Below, one piece after another: positions 1 to 9,519 of a DNA stretch of 64,000 nt. Position 1 is the first letter of the stretch; each line of letters starts with the position of its first letter. The translations under genes were made by a program, and so were the position numbers. Origin of the DNA: Klebsiella africana (GTDB taxonomy: Bacteria; Pseudomonadota; Gammaproteobacteria; Enterobacterales; Enterobacteriaceae); NCBI RefSeq assembly GCF_020526085.1, contig NZ_CP084874.1:930001-994000 (forward strand), given 5' to 3'. The notes under the pieces were generated by a model. It saw only the letters and a list, made by a program, of their open reading frames with translations, did no database searches and was not told the DNA's origin.

Positions 1-118
1 TGGCGTAGTCCGCAGCCGCTAAATGGATATGACGACTGGAGATACCGATTGGAATGGGACGCTGACGCATCTCATCCAGCACTTTGTTGACTGTCGAAGC
101 CAGCTGTTGTTTATCCAT
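1..118 (-). CDS. pduL: PduL phosphotransacylase, N-terminal part (cut by window edge)
   Basis: Only the first 39 codons are present, reading leftwards out of the window. The start MDKQQLASTVNKVLDEM followed by RPIPIGISSRHIHL matches the N-terminus of PduL, the phosphotransacylase that converts propionyl-CoA to propionyl-phosphate and recycles CoA inside the propanediol microcompartment. In Salmonella the first helix of PduL acts as an encapsulation signal, and the amphipathic-looking first 17 residues here fit that. The ATG overlaps the last base of the pduK stop codon, so the two are translationally coupled. Confidence 0.9.
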   Translation of the reverse strand, partial: MDKQQLASTVNKVLDEMRQRPIPIGISSRHIHLAAADYA

Positions 119-564
119 TACGCGTCACCTCGTTTACCGGCGTGCAGGCACTGCGAGCGGGGATCGCCTTTTTGTCGTGGGCAGTGTGGGTCCAGGCACA
201 GGTTGCAGGTCACTCGCTCCGTAGAGTGGGAGGGGGGGTCTGTGGGGGCCGTGTTCTCCCCCGTCACGGCGACGTCAGGCGCTGGTGAAGGCGCCTGGAC
301 GCGAGCTGGCAGCAGGCCTGCACCGGGCCTGGCGATAACTTTCTGCGCTACCAGCCCCTGCTGCCGTTCGGCGAGTTCGGCCCCGGTCATCACCGCCGCC
401 TGGACAGAGGCCACATCACCGGCGATCTTCACCACCATCCAGCCGGAACCGTTGGTCTTTTCCAGGGCGAGCAGCGTGATGGCGGCCGCTTTCGCCATAG
501 CGTCGGCGCAGGTGATGGCCAGGGCCAGACCGCTGACCTCAAGTAATCCCAGTGATTGCTTCAC
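118..564 (-). CDS. pduK: PduK microcompartment shell protein with C-terminal Cys cluster
   Basis: 148 residues. Residues 1-90 form a BMC domain related to PduA and PduJ. They are followed by a Pro/Ala/Thr-rich linker (about 90-118) and a C-terminal tail with four cysteines at 120, 123, 128 and 139 (CNLC then PHC and SQC). PduK is a minor shell protein of the propanediol microcompartment. The Cys cluster resembles a metal or Fe-S site, which is inference here. The gene lies between pduJ and pduL as in Salmonella. Confidence 0.95.
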   Translation of the reverse strand: MKQSLGLLEVSGLALAITCADAMAKAAAITLLALEKTNGSGWMVVKIAGDVASVQAAVMTGAELAERQQGLVAQKVIARPGAGLLPARVQAPSPAPDVAVTGENTAPTDPPSHSTERVTCNLCLDPHCPRQKGDPRSQCLHAGKRGDA

Positions 565-585
565 GCGGTGCTCCTTTTTTGAGGG

Positions 586-861
586 TCAGACAGATTTCGG
601 CAGAATGGCCTCAACATCGCTATGCGGGCGCGGGATCACATGGCTGGACTTGACCTCGCCGACCACGCTGGCCGCCGCGCTGCCGGCGTCAACGGCGGCT
701 TTGACCGCGCCGACGTCGCCGCGGACCATCACGGTAATCAGCCCGGAGCCAATTTTTTCGTAACCAATCAACTGCACGTTGGCGGATTTCACCATTGCAT
801 CAGCGGCTTCAATGGCGCCAACCAGGCCTTTTGTTTCAACCAGTCCTAGTGCGTTATTCAT
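586..861 (-). CDS. pduJ: PduJ hexameric shell protein
   Basis: 91-residue single BMC-domain protein, nearly identical in sequence to PduA (6787-7071) but with a shorter N-terminus. The pore-lining GSG lies at residues 38-40 after YEKI, as in PduA/PduJ hexamers whose central pore admits 1,2-propanediol. It is one of the main facet proteins of the shell. An AGGAGA-type ribosome-binding site precedes the ATG. Its position after pduGH and before pduK is canonical. Confidence 0.97.
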   Translation of the reverse strand: MNNALGLVETKGLVGAIEAADAMVKSANVQLIGYEKIGSGLITVMVRGDVGAVKAAVDAGSAAASVVGEVKSSHVIPRPHSDVEAILPKSV

Positions 862-879
862 ACTGCGTTCTCCTGTGGA

Positions 880-1230
880 TTAAGCATTGCGATCCCGAAA
901 TGGGATCCCTTTGACGAGACGAGCCGCATTGTTGCCAGTGTTACGTCGGGCCAGCCTGTCCTGGTGATACATCAGCGAAAACAGTGGCGCTGATGCGGGT
1001 AAATTTTTGTAGTGCACGATGAGCTGTTCCCGGTCGCAGGCGATGCCCACCTGCAGCGGCGAACGCTGTGCCGCCTGCCAGGCGTGATGGACAAGATCGC
1101 CCCCGGTCTGCGGCTGCAGAACAAAAGGTATGCCTTCCTCTTCAATGCCCAGCAGGACATCGCGCCACTGTTCGCTGCATTCGTCAGTGACGGCAATGAC
1201 GATGGCGGGGGCGACTACGCTACTCTCCAT
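880..1230 (-). CDS. pduH: PduH diol dehydratase reactivase small subunit
   Basis: 116 residues from ATG at 1230 (MESSVVAPAIVIAV). A longer in-frame reading is possible, but this start has the ribosome-binding site AGGAGGCACG and overlaps the end of pduG by 11 bases, the usual coupled arrangement. PduH is the small subunit of the chaperone-like factor that removes damaged cobalamin from diol dehydratase in an ATP-dependent cycle with PduG. The small subunits of these factors resemble the dehydratase medium subunit. Confidence 0.95.
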   Translation of the reverse strand: MESSVVAPAIVIAVTDECSEQWRDVLLGIEEEGIPFVLQPQTGGDLVHHAWQAAQRSPLQVGIACDREQLIVHYKNLPASAPLFSLMYHQDRLARRNTGNNAARLVKGIPFRDRNA

Positions 1231-3052
1231 GCGTGCCTCCTTTTTGCCATGAAAGGAGTAATCCGCTGGCGACCGCATTGCGCGGGCCTTCACAGCCGCG
1301 GATGTTGCCGCGCCCGGCAACCAGCCGGTAGTGCGCCAGCGCGTCGGTGACCAGCTGGGGGATCTCGAAATCGAGGGACGAGCCGCCCACCAGCACCACG
1401 AACGGGATGTCGCGAATGTTGCCGGTAGGGCTCACCTGGCGTAACGCTCGCAGGGCGTTGGTGACGAAGACGCGTGATTTGGCGCTACGACGAATGGCGC
1501 GCACTTTCTCCAGCGGCAGATCGCCAGGCAGGGGAACCAGTTCATCCGGTTTCACCACGCAGACGCGGGCAAATACCGCCGGTGGTAAGGCCGACGGAAA
1601 AAACTGGACGCTGCCGTCTTCATGACGCAGATGAAACAGGCTTTCAACTTTTGCCAGCGGATATTTTTTGATCTCTTCCGCCAGGTAGCGGTCCTCAAGC
1701 CCCAGCTCGCGGGCGATGATCATCGTGACCATATCGCCGGCACCGGCCAGGTGGGTGGCGCTGATCTCTCCCTGCGCATTGATAATGGAGGCGTCGGTCG
1801 ACCCGGCGCCCAGATCGAGGATCGCCAGCGGGCGCGTGGTGCCGGGAGTAGTGAGCGCCCCAAGAATGGCCGCCTCCGCTTCCGCGCCGCCCACCTGAAC
1901 CGCGATCTGCAGCTTGTGTTCAATTTCACGGGCGATGAGGGCCATCTGCAGGCGATCCGACTTGACCATCGAGGCGATACCCACCGCTTGCTCCAGCGAG
2001 AACTCCCCCGCAAGACCGCCGGTCACGCTGACCGGTACCGCCGTATCAACGGCCAGCAGATCCTGAATGCGGATCTCCTGAGCTGGCTTATTGGTAAGCT
2101 CCGCCATGGTCTGGCGCACGTGCTCAAGCATGCCGCCGATATTAGTGCCCGCTTCTCCCGCGACGTTGTCCAGTTTGCCGCAGCCGTCAACCGCCTTCAT
2201 GATGGCTTCCGCCCCGGCGGCCACATCAACCTGTACGCTGCGGCCCTGAGCGATGAGCAGCAGATTACCTGCCGGAATAGTGCGGGCCTTGACGTCGCCG
2301 GAGGGGGTTTTCACCACCACGGCCGAGCGGTTGCCAATCAGCGCCCGCGCCATTGGCACGATATTTTTGGTCTCCTCGGCGTTGAGATCGAAAACGGTCG
2401 CAATACCGTAGGGGTTGGAGAGCGTTTCGATGATCTTACCGGGTAAAGCGACCTCGACGGCCGCCAGCATGCCAAGTGGAATCCGGTCGATATGCTGAAC
2501 TTCGTCGATCACCGGCAGCGGTTGCTGTAGCCGGTTATTGACCAGCACGCCGTCATCCTGCTGCAAAATAATGCCGGTTATCTGATAGCCCGCTGCCGTT
2601 GCCGCATTGACCATCGCGGCGACATCGGCAAAGTCAAAGGCCGAGGAGACCACCAGAATATAGGGCGTGTCCGCGGAGCAGGACAGCAGCGCCTCTGGTG
2701 TGATGGTGATGCCGACCCCCAGCCCGACGCCGCCGGGTGTCTTCGGGTTATGGCCGATCATAGTGGACTCGGTGATGATGGTTTCCGTAATGGTCTCCAT
2801 CGCCACATCGCCAATGACCGGCGTGGCTTCGTTAATGCGAATAAGCGAGATATCGCTGACCTGAATGCCGGCCGCTTTTGCCGCCTGCGTTAGCGCCTCC
2901 TGAATACCGAACACATTACGTAATGTGCCTTTAATACCGGTGGTTTCAGCCAGCGCGCTGTGGCGGATGTTCAGCACACCTGCGTCATCGACCGTCGCCA
3001 GGGCGACCTCTGTCGATGAGTTGCCAATATCAATGCCAGCGATATAGCGCAT
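1220..3052 (-). CDS. pduG: PduG diol dehydratase reactivase large subunit
   Basis: 610 residues, full length for the DdrA/PduG family. The N-terminus MRYIAGIDIGNSSTEVALA is the phosphate-binding loop of an actin/Hsp70-like ATPase, and a second nucleotide-binding segment LAILDLGAGSTDASI lies near residue 410. With PduH it exchanges inactivated coenzyme B12 out of PduCDE. It lies 12 bases after pduE and overlaps pduH. Confidence 0.97.
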   Translation of the reverse strand: MRYIAGIDIGNSSTEVALATVDDAGVLNIRHSALAETTGIKGTLRNVFGIQEALTQAAKAAGIQVSDISLIRINEATPVIGDVAMETITETIITESTMIGHNPKTPGGVGLGVGITITPEALLSCSADTPYILVVSSAFDFADVAAMVNAATAAGYQITGIILQQDDGVLVNNRLQQPLPVIDEVQHIDRIPLGMLAAVEVALPGKIIETLSNPYGIATVFDLNAEETKNIVPMARALIGNRSAVVVKTPSGDVKARTIPAGNLLLIAQGRSVQVDVAAGAEAIMKAVDGCGKLDNVAGEAGTNIGGMLEHVRQTMAELTNKPAQEIRIQDLLAVDTAVPVSVTGGLAGEFSLEQAVGIASMVKSDRLQMALIAREIEHKLQIAVQVGGAEAEAAILGALTTPGTTRPLAILDLGAGSTDASIINAQGEISATHLAGAGDMVTMIIARELGLEDRYLAEEIKKYPLAKVESLFHLRHEDGSVQFFPSALPPAVFARVCVVKPDELVPLPGDLPLEKVRAIRRSAKSRVFVTNALRALRQVSPTGNIRDIPFVVLVGGSSLDFEIPQLVTDALAHYRLVAGRGNIRGCEGPRNAVASGLLLSWQKGGTHGE

Positions 3053-3064
3053 GCTTGCCCCCTG

Positions 3065-3589
3065 TTAATCGTCGCCTTTCAGTTTTTTACGCTCGACGTA
3101 CAGCCCGGCCGCTTCCCGAACAAAGGCGGCACAGAGTCGAGCCTGGTAGCGCTGCTCGAGGTCATCAGCGATCGCCAGTAGCTCCGCCTGGGTGGAACGG
3201 TATGGGCGCAGGGCGTTGTAGATCTCAAGGATCCGGTCGTCAGGAACCGCGGTGAGCTCTGCGGCCCGCTCAAAGTTCATCGCCAGCCGATCGCGTCCGG
3301 CATCCTGGGCGATCGCCGCCTGCATACGCAGCGTTTCCGGGGTGATGCGCATATCCTGCGCCGTAACGCGATCGCTCAATACGCTCTCCAGCGTCAGGTC
3401 ATCGAGCGTTTTATTGGTAGCGGTTTTGACCCACTCCGGATGGCGGGTCGCTAACGGGTAGTCGCTTACTTTTGGCTGGCGAATGGTGTCGTTTGTCGGC
3501 GTGGCTGGCGCGGGCGTTACCCCGTCCTGTAGGCTGTTCATCCGGCTCAGCACGTCGCGTACCATGGATTCAATTGCGTCGGTATTCAT
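3065..3589 (-). CDS. pduE: Propanediol dehydratase small subunit PduE
   Basis: 174 residues, the gamma subunit of the adenosylcobalamin-dependent diol dehydratase that converts 1,2-propanediol to propionaldehyde. The core from about residue 40 matches the family (DYPLATRHPEWVKTATNK). The N-terminal helix MNTDAIESMVRDVLSRM followed by a Pro/Thr-rich linker looks like an encapsulation peptide. It lies 14 bases downstream of pduD and 12 upstream of pduG. Confidence 0.97.
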   Translation of the reverse strand: MNTDAIESMVRDVLSRMNSLQDGVTPAPATPTNDTIRQPKVSDYPLATRHPEWVKTATNKTLDDLTLESVLSDRVTAQDMRITPETLRMQAAIAQDAGRDRLAMNFERAAELTAVPDDRILEIYNALRPYRSTQAELLAIADDLEQRYQARLCAAFVREAAGLYVERKKLKGDD

Positions 3590-3603
3590 CGGGATATCCT
3601 TTG

Positions 3604-4284
3604 TTAAAGCGCCACGCGCAGTTCCTGCGGGTTTTTGCCCGTCACCACGTATTTGGTCTCTTTAATGTGCAAAATGGCCGACTTCGCCTGGTATTTGGGA
3701 CGAGCCATCTGATCGTTAAGCGTCGGCACCGGCTGCGGCGACTCGCGTTTGGCGTAGCGGGCGGCGTTTTTGCCAATCTGGCGGTAGGTTTCCAGCGTCA
3801 ACAGCGGCGCCTGCGGGAAGAGTTCCAGATTGGAAAGCGGCGGCAGGCCGCGCTGGTGAATGACGGTGGTGCCTTTCGACTGAATACCGATCGAGATGCC
3901 GGAGCCGCTCAGTCGGTTGCCTTCCACCGCCACGAAGGCGACATCAGAAGACTTAAAGCAGCGGATCACCCGGGCTTTGATGCCTTCTTCTTCAATGCCG
4001 GCGATCACTTCGCGCAGAATATTTTTATGCGGAATGCCGACGATATTGGCGGTTTGCGCCAGACCAAACGCTGGCCCGACGGCAATAATGACTTCATCCT
4101 GCTGCGTGCCGGGTTTGGCTTCGCCGACTTCCGTCAGGAAGCTGTCGCCGGACACAGGCGCAACGGCGACCGGTGCGGCAGAGGCGACAGGCGCGCTAAA
4201 CGAGACCGGCTTATCTGCGCCTGTTTTCATCTCCACCAGTACCTCTTCGATAATCTGGCGCAGCAGCGTTTCGTTAATTTCCAT
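3604..4284 (-). CDS. pduD: Propanediol dehydratase medium subunit PduD
   Basis: 226 residues, the beta subunit of diol dehydratase, which forms the lower part of the B12-binding site with PduC. The N-terminal helix (residues 3-18, [16 protein letters not shown]) corresponds to the known PduD signal that targets the dehydratase into the microcompartment. It is followed by an Ala/Pro/Val linker and the catalytic-complex domain. It lies 10 bases after pduC. Confidence 0.97.
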   Translation of the reverse strand: MEINETLLRQIIEEVLVEMKTGADKPVSFSAPVASAAPVAVAPVSGDSFLTEVGEAKPGTQQDEVIIAVGPAFGLAQTANIVGIPHKNILREVIAGIEEEGIKARVIRCFKSSDVAFVAVEGNRLSGSGISIGIQSKGTTVIHQRGLPPLSNLELFPQAPLLTLETYRQIGKNAARYAKRESPQPVPTLNDQMARPKYQAKSAILHIKETKYVVTGKNPQELRVAL

Positions 4285-4294
4285 TTTTCACCCC

Positions 4295-5959
4295 TTAGCC
4301 AAGTTCATTGGGATCGAGCGCGCCCGGGATATTTTTAATCTCTTCCCAGCGCTCGCCTTGCAGGCGATAGCCTGTTGCCGGACCGGCATAATCGTTCACG
4401 TCATTCACGGCCGAGAGCACCTGGCCCTCGCCAACAATGATGGCGGAGGTATGCAGGTAGTCGCCGGTGAGCTTGGCTTTCTGAATATTGAGCATGTCCT
4501 GGGCAACATCGGGGAAGCCGCCTTTCGCCAGGGCTTTCACCACCTCCAGGCCGTTGCGGTTTTTGTTGATAATCTCCTGGGCAAACTTGATGTCCTCGAC
4601 GATATTGCGCTCAGGCATATCTTTTGAACCGTGGGCGTAAGTGGCGGCCTCCACTTCTTCATCCGTAATGGGTGGCAAACCCATGCCGGCAAATACCGCT
4701 TGCAGCGCGCGGGCGGCTTTATTACGAATGGCGATCACGTCCTCTTCACGCACCGGCCGCAGGCCGCCATCGACCTTCAGGTCGCGCTGGATCACGTTGT
4801 AGTCATCGAAGTCTTCGGCATCTTCGTTGGAACCGGCGAACATGTTGTCGTAGTTCGGCACCGCCGAGTAACCGGAGGAGATGAAGTCGGTACCTGGCAG
4901 GAACTGCATCAGCAGACGCGCGGTACGCCGCATATCCGAGTGGGTAAAGGTTTGATCGTTACTGGAGGCGCACTCCAGATCCAGCGCTGAGCAAATCAGG
5001 TTTTCCGCCAGTACGGCGCGGATCCCGGACGGCACGGCGGACGGCACGCCGATACAGCTGACGGAGCCATTCTGCAGGCCTTGCACCCCGGCGGCTTTGG
5101 TGATGTAGATGCAGCGCGCTTCGAGATAAAGCATTGATTTGCCTTCGGCATAACCCATCTGCACTTCAGAGCCTGAACCGGAGGTAAAGCGCATTTTCAG
5201 GCCGCGCGAGGCGTAGGAGGAGGCGAGGAAGCCTTTCGACCACGGGGTGTCATCGCCATCGGTGAACACCGGTTCCGTACCGTAGACCGAAATGGTTTCG
5301 GCATAGCAGGTGTGGCCCAGCATGCCTAGTTTCAGCTCGGTGGCTTCTTCCAGTGAACACTGGGTGAGGACGCCGGGGCGACCCACCTGTGAACCGACCA
5401 GCAGGGCGATGGCGTTGAACGGCGCGTAGCGCGCCACGGCGACGGTGGTCTCCTGCTCGTCAAAGCCTCGCCATGCGCCTTCAGCGGCGTCGGCGGCAAT
5501 CTGTACCGGGTTATCTTTGATATTGGTGACATGCGCCTGCTGGGATGGCGTGCGGCGGGCGCGCATTTTTTGCATCGCCATCATCATCTCGACCACGTTC
5601 ATATGCGACACCACTTCGACGATTTTCGCCGGGGTCATCGCGGTAGTAAGCGGCACGATGTCGCTGCGTTTAACGTTCGGGTCGCAGAGCATGTTGGCGA
5701 GCTTGACCGAATCCATGGCCATCACTTCTTCGGCCCGGGCGAGATTAATGCCGTAGCGCGCAATAAAGTGGTCAATCAGGTCGAACTGCTCAACCGGTTT
5801 GCCGTCGAGTTCGGTCACCGCGCCGTTGACGATGCGGATAGAGGGTTTGGGATCGTTAGGGCTTTCCATCGCGATAAAGCCCTCTTCGATCCACTCCTTA
5901 ACGAAACCATCCTGATTCACAGGACGTTTCGCCAGTGCTTCAAATCTTTTCGATCTCAT
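4295..5959 (-). CDS. pduC: Propanediol dehydratase large subunit PduC
   Basis: 554 residues, the catalytic TIM-barrel alpha subunit of B12-dependent diol dehydratase (PduCDE), at the usual length. Begins MRSKRFEALAKRPVNQDGFV, as in Klebsiella and Salmonella orthologues. It binds 1,2-propanediol and the adenosyl radical and makes propionaldehyde inside the shell. The reaction depends on cobalamin from the cbi-cob operon at 10072-25840. No disruption is seen. Confidence 0.98.
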   Translation of the reverse strand: MRSKRFEALAKRPVNQDGFVKEWIEEGFIAMESPNDPKPSIRIVNGAVTELDGKPVEQFDLIDHFIARYGINLARAEEVMAMDSVKLANMLCDPNVKRSDIVPLTTAMTPAKIVEVVSHMNVVEMMMAMQKMRARRTPSQQAHVTNIKDNPVQIAADAAEGAWRGFDEQETTVAVARYAPFNAIALLVGSQVGRPGVLTQCSLEEATELKLGMLGHTCYAETISVYGTEPVFTDGDDTPWSKGFLASSYASRGLKMRFTSGSGSEVQMGYAEGKSMLYLEARCIYITKAAGVQGLQNGSVSCIGVPSAVPSGIRAVLAENLICSALDLECASSNDQTFTHSDMRRTARLLMQFLPGTDFISSGYSAVPNYDNMFAGSNEDAEDFDDYNVIQRDLKVDGGLRPVREEDVIAIRNKAARALQAVFAGMGLPPITDEEVEAATYAHGSKDMPERNIVEDIKFAQEIINKNRNGLEVVKALAKGGFPDVAQDMLNIQKAKLTGDYLHTSAIIVGEGQVLSAVNDVNDYAGPATGYRLQGERWEEIKNIPGALDPNELG

Positions 5960-5977
5960 GAATCAGCCTCGCGGATA

Positions 5978-6790
5978 TTAAATGTAGGAGGGGCGATCGT
6001 TTTTCGGTTCGGCACCCAGCGTCCCCAGTACGGCTTTGCCGATCTCCCGGGCGGAGATCACCGCCTGGCGCACCGCGCCAGAGTCGCCGGAAATCACCAG
6101 AATGGCTTCGTTGCTGAAACTGGTGCCGTGGGCCGGTGAGCTGTAAGCCACCACCTCGACGTTGGCTGATTTCAGCGCAGTATCTGCCATCAGCACGCCA
6201 ACGGACGCCGGGGCGCCGACGATAATGCCGCAGGCGCGGCCGAGCGGGGCGCCGAACGCTTTTTCCAGGGCATAACTGGCGCGCGCGGTATACTGCAGTT
6301 CAATATGACCCGCTTCATTGCCGTAGACATCGCCGAAGGTACGGTCCAGCTCTTTCAGCGCGACCTCAATCCCGCGTTTGACGTCTGAAACATCGTTCCC
6401 GCCCAGCACAATCAGCGAGCCATGGCCGGCGCCGCCCTTGGTGTCGCGAGGAAGTTCAATGCTGACCACTTCGGTGTTGGTGGCTTTGACCGCTTCATCG
6501 GCGGCCATAATGTGCGGTCCGGCACCGGTGCGAGCGCCGAGGATGCCGATAGAGCGATAGCGTTTTTCGAGCTTCATCGCCTCCAGCAACGCGGCATCCA
6601 CGTTGGCGATGACCAGTCCGAGGGTGTCGCCAATGGCGGTCCCGACAAACTCTGTTAAGCTGCAGCTTTTCTCTGCCATAGCCGTCTCTCCTGTGGGATG
6701 GGGGGTATCCGGAAGCGCCTGCTGCTCTGGCGTCGCCACACGGGCTATTACTTGCGCCATGATCTGTTCAACCAGCTCATTGCTGCTCAT
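5978..6790 (-). CDS. pduB: PduB/PduB' trimeric shell protein (two starts)
   Basis: 270 residues with two tandem BMC domains (pseudohexameric trimer family). The first 37 residues are the PduB-specific extension, with an amphipathic helix ([16 protein letters not shown]) that in Salmonella links the shell to cargo. An internal ATG at 6679 ([11 protein letters not shown]) has its own AGGAGA ribosome-binding site about 8 bases upstream, so the short form PduB' of 233 residues is also expected. The upstream ATG overlaps the end of pduA by four bases. Confidence 0.96.
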   Translation of the reverse strand: MSSNELVEQIMAQVIARVATPEQQALPDTPHPTGETAMAEKSCSLTEFVGTAIGDTLGLVIANVDAALLEAMKLEKRYRSIGILGARTGAGPHIMAADEAVKATNTEVVSIELPRDTKGGAGHGSLIVLGGNDVSDVKRGIEVALKELDRTFGDVYGNEAGHIELQYTARASYALEKAFGAPLGRACGIIVGAPASVGVLMADTALKSANVEVVAYSSPAHGTSFSNEAILVISGDSGAVRQAVISAREIGKAVLGTLGAEPKNDRPSYI

Positions 6791-7071
6791 TGGCTATTCC
6801 CCTTGGGTAAGATTTTTTCAACATCGGTATGGGGGCGGGGAATGACGTGTACGGCTTTCACCTCGCCCACATGGCGGGCTGCGGCGGCACCGGCGTCGGT
6901 GGCGGCTTTGACTGCCCCAACATCGCCACGAACGATGACGGTCACCAGGCCTGAACCGATCCTTTCATAGCCAACTAATAAGACGTTAGCCGACTTAACC
7001 ATTGCGTCAGCGGCCTCTATGGCTGCGGTTAAGCCTTTGGTTTCTACCATTCCTAATGCTTCTTGTTGCAT
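6787..7071 (-). CDS. pduA: PduA hexameric shell protein, first gene of the pdu operon
   Basis: 94-residue single BMC-domain protein with the pore GSG at about residues 39-41 after YERI. PduA is the main shell protein that lets propanediol in and slows propionaldehyde leakage. It is the promoter-proximal gene. Its overlap with pduB and the pduA-B-C-D-E-G-H-J-K-L order match the Salmonella operon. Confidence 0.97.
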   Translation of the reverse strand: MQQEALGMVETKGLTAAIEAADAMVKSANVLLVGYERIGSGLVTVIVRGDVGAVKAATDAGAAAARHVGEVKAVHVIPRPHTDVEKILPKGNSQ

Positions 7072-7594
7072 AAAGACCTCGCAGGTATGTTCCAGTGAGG
7101 AAACTATATGTCGCTGCGGCGAAAAAGAATGGCTGAGTTGACGTTGGAGAGCGAGAAAATAGTAGTTTTTATATAATATAAAATTGATTTATTTTGTTTT
7201 ATCTTGTTGTTTTTATTTAATTTTATTATTTTTTTAAATGTGATTATATTGCAATGCACGTTCCGCATTTACATTTTAAGAGGTGATTTTTTAAATTGTT
7301 TTTGCTATGCGATATTTTGCGTGGTGTGATATTTGTTGGAAAATAAGCACTGCGCTTTCGCAATTTTTTATCATTGAGTTGGAAATAAAAATTCCCCCTG
7401 AACGCCCGCCATTGCTGTATGGATTCGCGAGCAATTAGCAATAAATTATTCTTCTTCGGCGACTTTACGCCGCCCGATTTCCGCAGGATGCCAACACTTT
7501 GCCGCCGCCGGTTTCTATAGTGGGCCTCGCCGTACCCAACGAGCCAGCGGATGGTTGGCTGGCCTGGACACGAACTTCGTCACGAGGTGTCACA
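7072..7594. promoter_or_regulatory. Divergent pduA / pduF control region
   Basis: 523 bases without a convincing gene. The pdu and pduF-pocR transcripts diverge from here, so both promoters should lie within it; PocR with propanediol activates these in Salmonella. A very AT-rich stretch (about 7140-7300) could bind IHF or H-NS. I could not identify individual -10/-35 or PocR sites with confidence. The one 65-codon reading frame on the minus strand (7244-7441) has no family resemblance. Confidence 0.5.
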
Positions 7595-8404
7595 ATGAAT
7601 GGTTCTTTACGCGCGCAATGCATTGCCGAGTTTTTAGGCACCGGGCTGTTTCTGTTTTTTGGTATCTGCTGCCTGAGCGCCCTGAAACTGACCGGCGCCA
7701 GCCTGGGGCTGTGGGAGATCTGTATTATCTGGGGACTGGGTATTTCTCTGGCGGTATATCTGACCGCCGGCATTTCGGGGGGGCACCTTAACCCCGCGGT
7801 CACCGTGGCGCTGTGGCTGTTTGCCTGCTTCCCGGGCAGAAAAGTGGTGCCTTATATCGTGGCTCAGGTCGCCGGCGCGTTTGGCGGCGCTGTACTGGCC
7901 TGGATACTTTACAGCACCCTGTTTACGCACTTTGAAACGGTGCATCATATGGTGCGTGGCAGCCTGGAAAGCCTGCAGCTGGCCAGCATTTTCAGTACTT
8001 ATCCAGCGCCTGAGCTGAGCGTCTGGCATGCGGCGCTGGTGGAGGTGGTGATCACCTCGATGCTGATGGGGATGATCATGGCGCTCACCGATGATGGCAA
8101 CGGCGTACCCAAGGGGCCACTGGCGCCGCTGTTGATTGGCATTCTGGTGGCGGTGATCGGCGCCTCGACCGGGCCGCTTACCGGCTTCGCGATGAATCCG
8201 GCACGCGATTTTGGCCCGAAATTGTTCACCTGGTTCGCCGGGTGGGGCAATATCGCCATGACCGGGGGAAGAGATATTCCCTATTTTATCGTGCCCATTA
8301 TCGCACCGTTGTTGGGGGCCTGCCTCGGCGCCGCAATTTATCGCTTTCTTATCGCCAATAATCTGCCGTGTCATACCTGCGTGGAGGAAGAAAATACGCG
8401 TTAG
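7595..8404 (+). CDS. pduF: PduF propanediol diffusion facilitator
   Basis: 269 residues from ATG at 7595, preceded by a GAGGTG ribosome-binding site. A longer in-frame reading upstream lacks family similarity. It is a member of the aquaglyceroporin (MIP) family with six membrane segments and both signature half-helices, NPA at residues 66-68 (GGHLNPAVTV) and NPA at 201-203 followed by Arg204 (FAMNPARDFGP). It lets 1,2-propanediol and glycerol cross the inner membrane. Transcribed divergently from pduA and in the same direction as pocR. Confidence 0.96.
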   Translation: MNGSLRAQCIAEFLGTGLFLFFGICCLSALKLTGASLGLWEICIIWGLGISLAVYLTAGISGGHLNPAVTVALWLFACFPGRKVVPYIVAQVAGAFGGAVLAWILYSTLFTHFETVHHMVRGSLESLQLASIFSTYPAPELSVWHAALVEVVITSMLMGMIMALTDDGNGVPKGPLAPLLIGILVAVIGASTGPLTGFAMNPARDFGPKLFTWFAGWGNIAMTGGRDIPYFIVPIIAPLLGACLGAAIYRFLIANNLPCHTCVEEENTR

Positions 8405-8472
8405 CGTCATAGAAGGAATGTATCAGTGAAATAGCCAGGCTATTTTCATGAACCGATATCACGAACCGCTCA

Positions 8473-8506
8473 AAAAGTCTCCCCGGGTTGGGAGACTTTT
8501 GTTATT
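8473..8506 (+). terminator. Rho-independent terminator after pduF
   Basis: Perfect 11-bp inverted repeat AAAAGTCTCCC / GGGAGACTTTT with a 6-base loop (8484-8489), ending in a T-rich run. It lies 68 bases after the pduF stop and separates pduF from pocR, which therefore probably also has its own promoter. Confidence 0.85.
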
Positions 8507-8607
8507 GTCAATGCACTTTTTTATCGTCGACGGGATCTGATGCTAAAAAAGGTAAATATGAAAAATATGTTTTATTTATAACAAAAAATTAACTGAGGGG
8601 TTTTATC

Positions 8608-9519
8608 ATGATTTCTGCGAGTACCCTGAACTCAGAACTCATCAATAAAATCGCACAGGATTTTGCGCAAGCCACCAGTCTGGCGGTTGTGGTCGTCAAT
8701 ATTCACGGTGATGAGATTTCTGAATTGTTTAATTTCACGCCGTTTTGCCAGCTGATGCGTCAGCACCCGGAGCACAGCGGACGCTGTCGCATGAGCGACC
8801 GCTGCGGCGGGCTGGAAGCCTCGAAAAAAGACCAGTTGTGCATCTACCGCTGCCACGCGGGCCTAACCGATTTTTCCATCCCGCTGGTAATCGCCGGCCA
8901 CCTGGTCGGCTTCGTGCTGTGTGGCCAGGTTCGTCTAAGCAATGATGTTGAGCTGGTTGATATCCTGAACGTCGATGATCGCTGGCAGGACGATCCGGTG
9001 CTGGTCCAGGCGTTCCGCGATGTACCGGAGATGGACTATTCCCGGGTTATCGCTTCGGCGGATTTGCTGAAGCTGATTGTGGAAAATTGCCTGAAAAAAC
9101 AGCTTAACTTTGTGGTTATCAAAGATAATCCGCCGCAGAACGACCCAGCGCAGGTCAGCAGGGCGCCCTCGCCGCACGATGGCAAAATGAAGAAGGCGCT
9201 GCGCTATATCGACGCGCATCTCTCTGATGAGCTGCGTCTGGAGGACGTGGCGGCACATGTCTATCTCAGCCCGTACTACTTCAGCAAACTGTTTAAAAAA
9301 TATCAGGGGATTGGTTTTAACGCCTGGATCAATCAGCAGCGGATGGCGAGCGCAAAAGAGCTGCTATGTCACAGCGACTGGAGCATCGCCAGCATCGCGC
9401 GGAATTTAGGTTTTTCGCAAACCAGCTATTTTTGTAAAGTGTTTCGCCAGACCTATCAGGTAACGCCGCAGGCGTTTCGTCAGCAAATTAATGCCGGATC
9501 ACAAACTGAGTCATTTTAA
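8608..9519 (+). CDS. pocR: PocR, AraC-family activator of pdu and cob
   Basis: 303 residues. The N-terminal half is the PocR sensory domain with its conserved Cys-rich segment (FCQLMRQHPEHSGRCRMS, then RCGG and CIYRCHAGLTDF). The C-terminal hundred residues (from about 195, KMKKALRYIDAHLSDEL) are a double helix-turn-helix AraC DNA-binding domain. In Salmonella PocR responds to 1,2-propanediol and activates both the pdu and cbi-cob operons. It sits between those two operons here, so the same wiring is expected. Confidence 0.96.
   Translation: MISASTLNSELINKIAQDFAQATSLAVVVVNIHGDEISELFNFTPFCQLMRQHPEHSGRCRMSDRCGGLEASKKDQLCIYRCHAGLTDFSIPLVIAGHLVGFVLCGQVRLSNDVELVDILNVDDRWQDDPVLVQAFRDVPEMDYSRVIASADLLKLIVENCLKKQLNFVVIKDNPPQNDPAQVSRAPSPHDGKMKKALRYIDAHLSDELRLEDVAAHVYLSPYYFSKLFKKYQGIGFNAWINQQRMASAKELLCHSDWSIASIARNLGFSQTSYFCKVFRQTYQVTPQAFRQQINAGSQTESF

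Noticed and set aside
3472..4338. 288-codon plus-strand frame opposite pduD/pduE
   Set aside because: It is the complement of two clearly identified diol dehydratase subunit genes, has no recognisable family and no ribosome-binding site; a GC-rich shadow frame.
7244..7441. 65-codon minus-strand frame in the AT-rich pdu control region
   Set aside because: No ribosome-binding site, no family and extreme base composition; likely chance.
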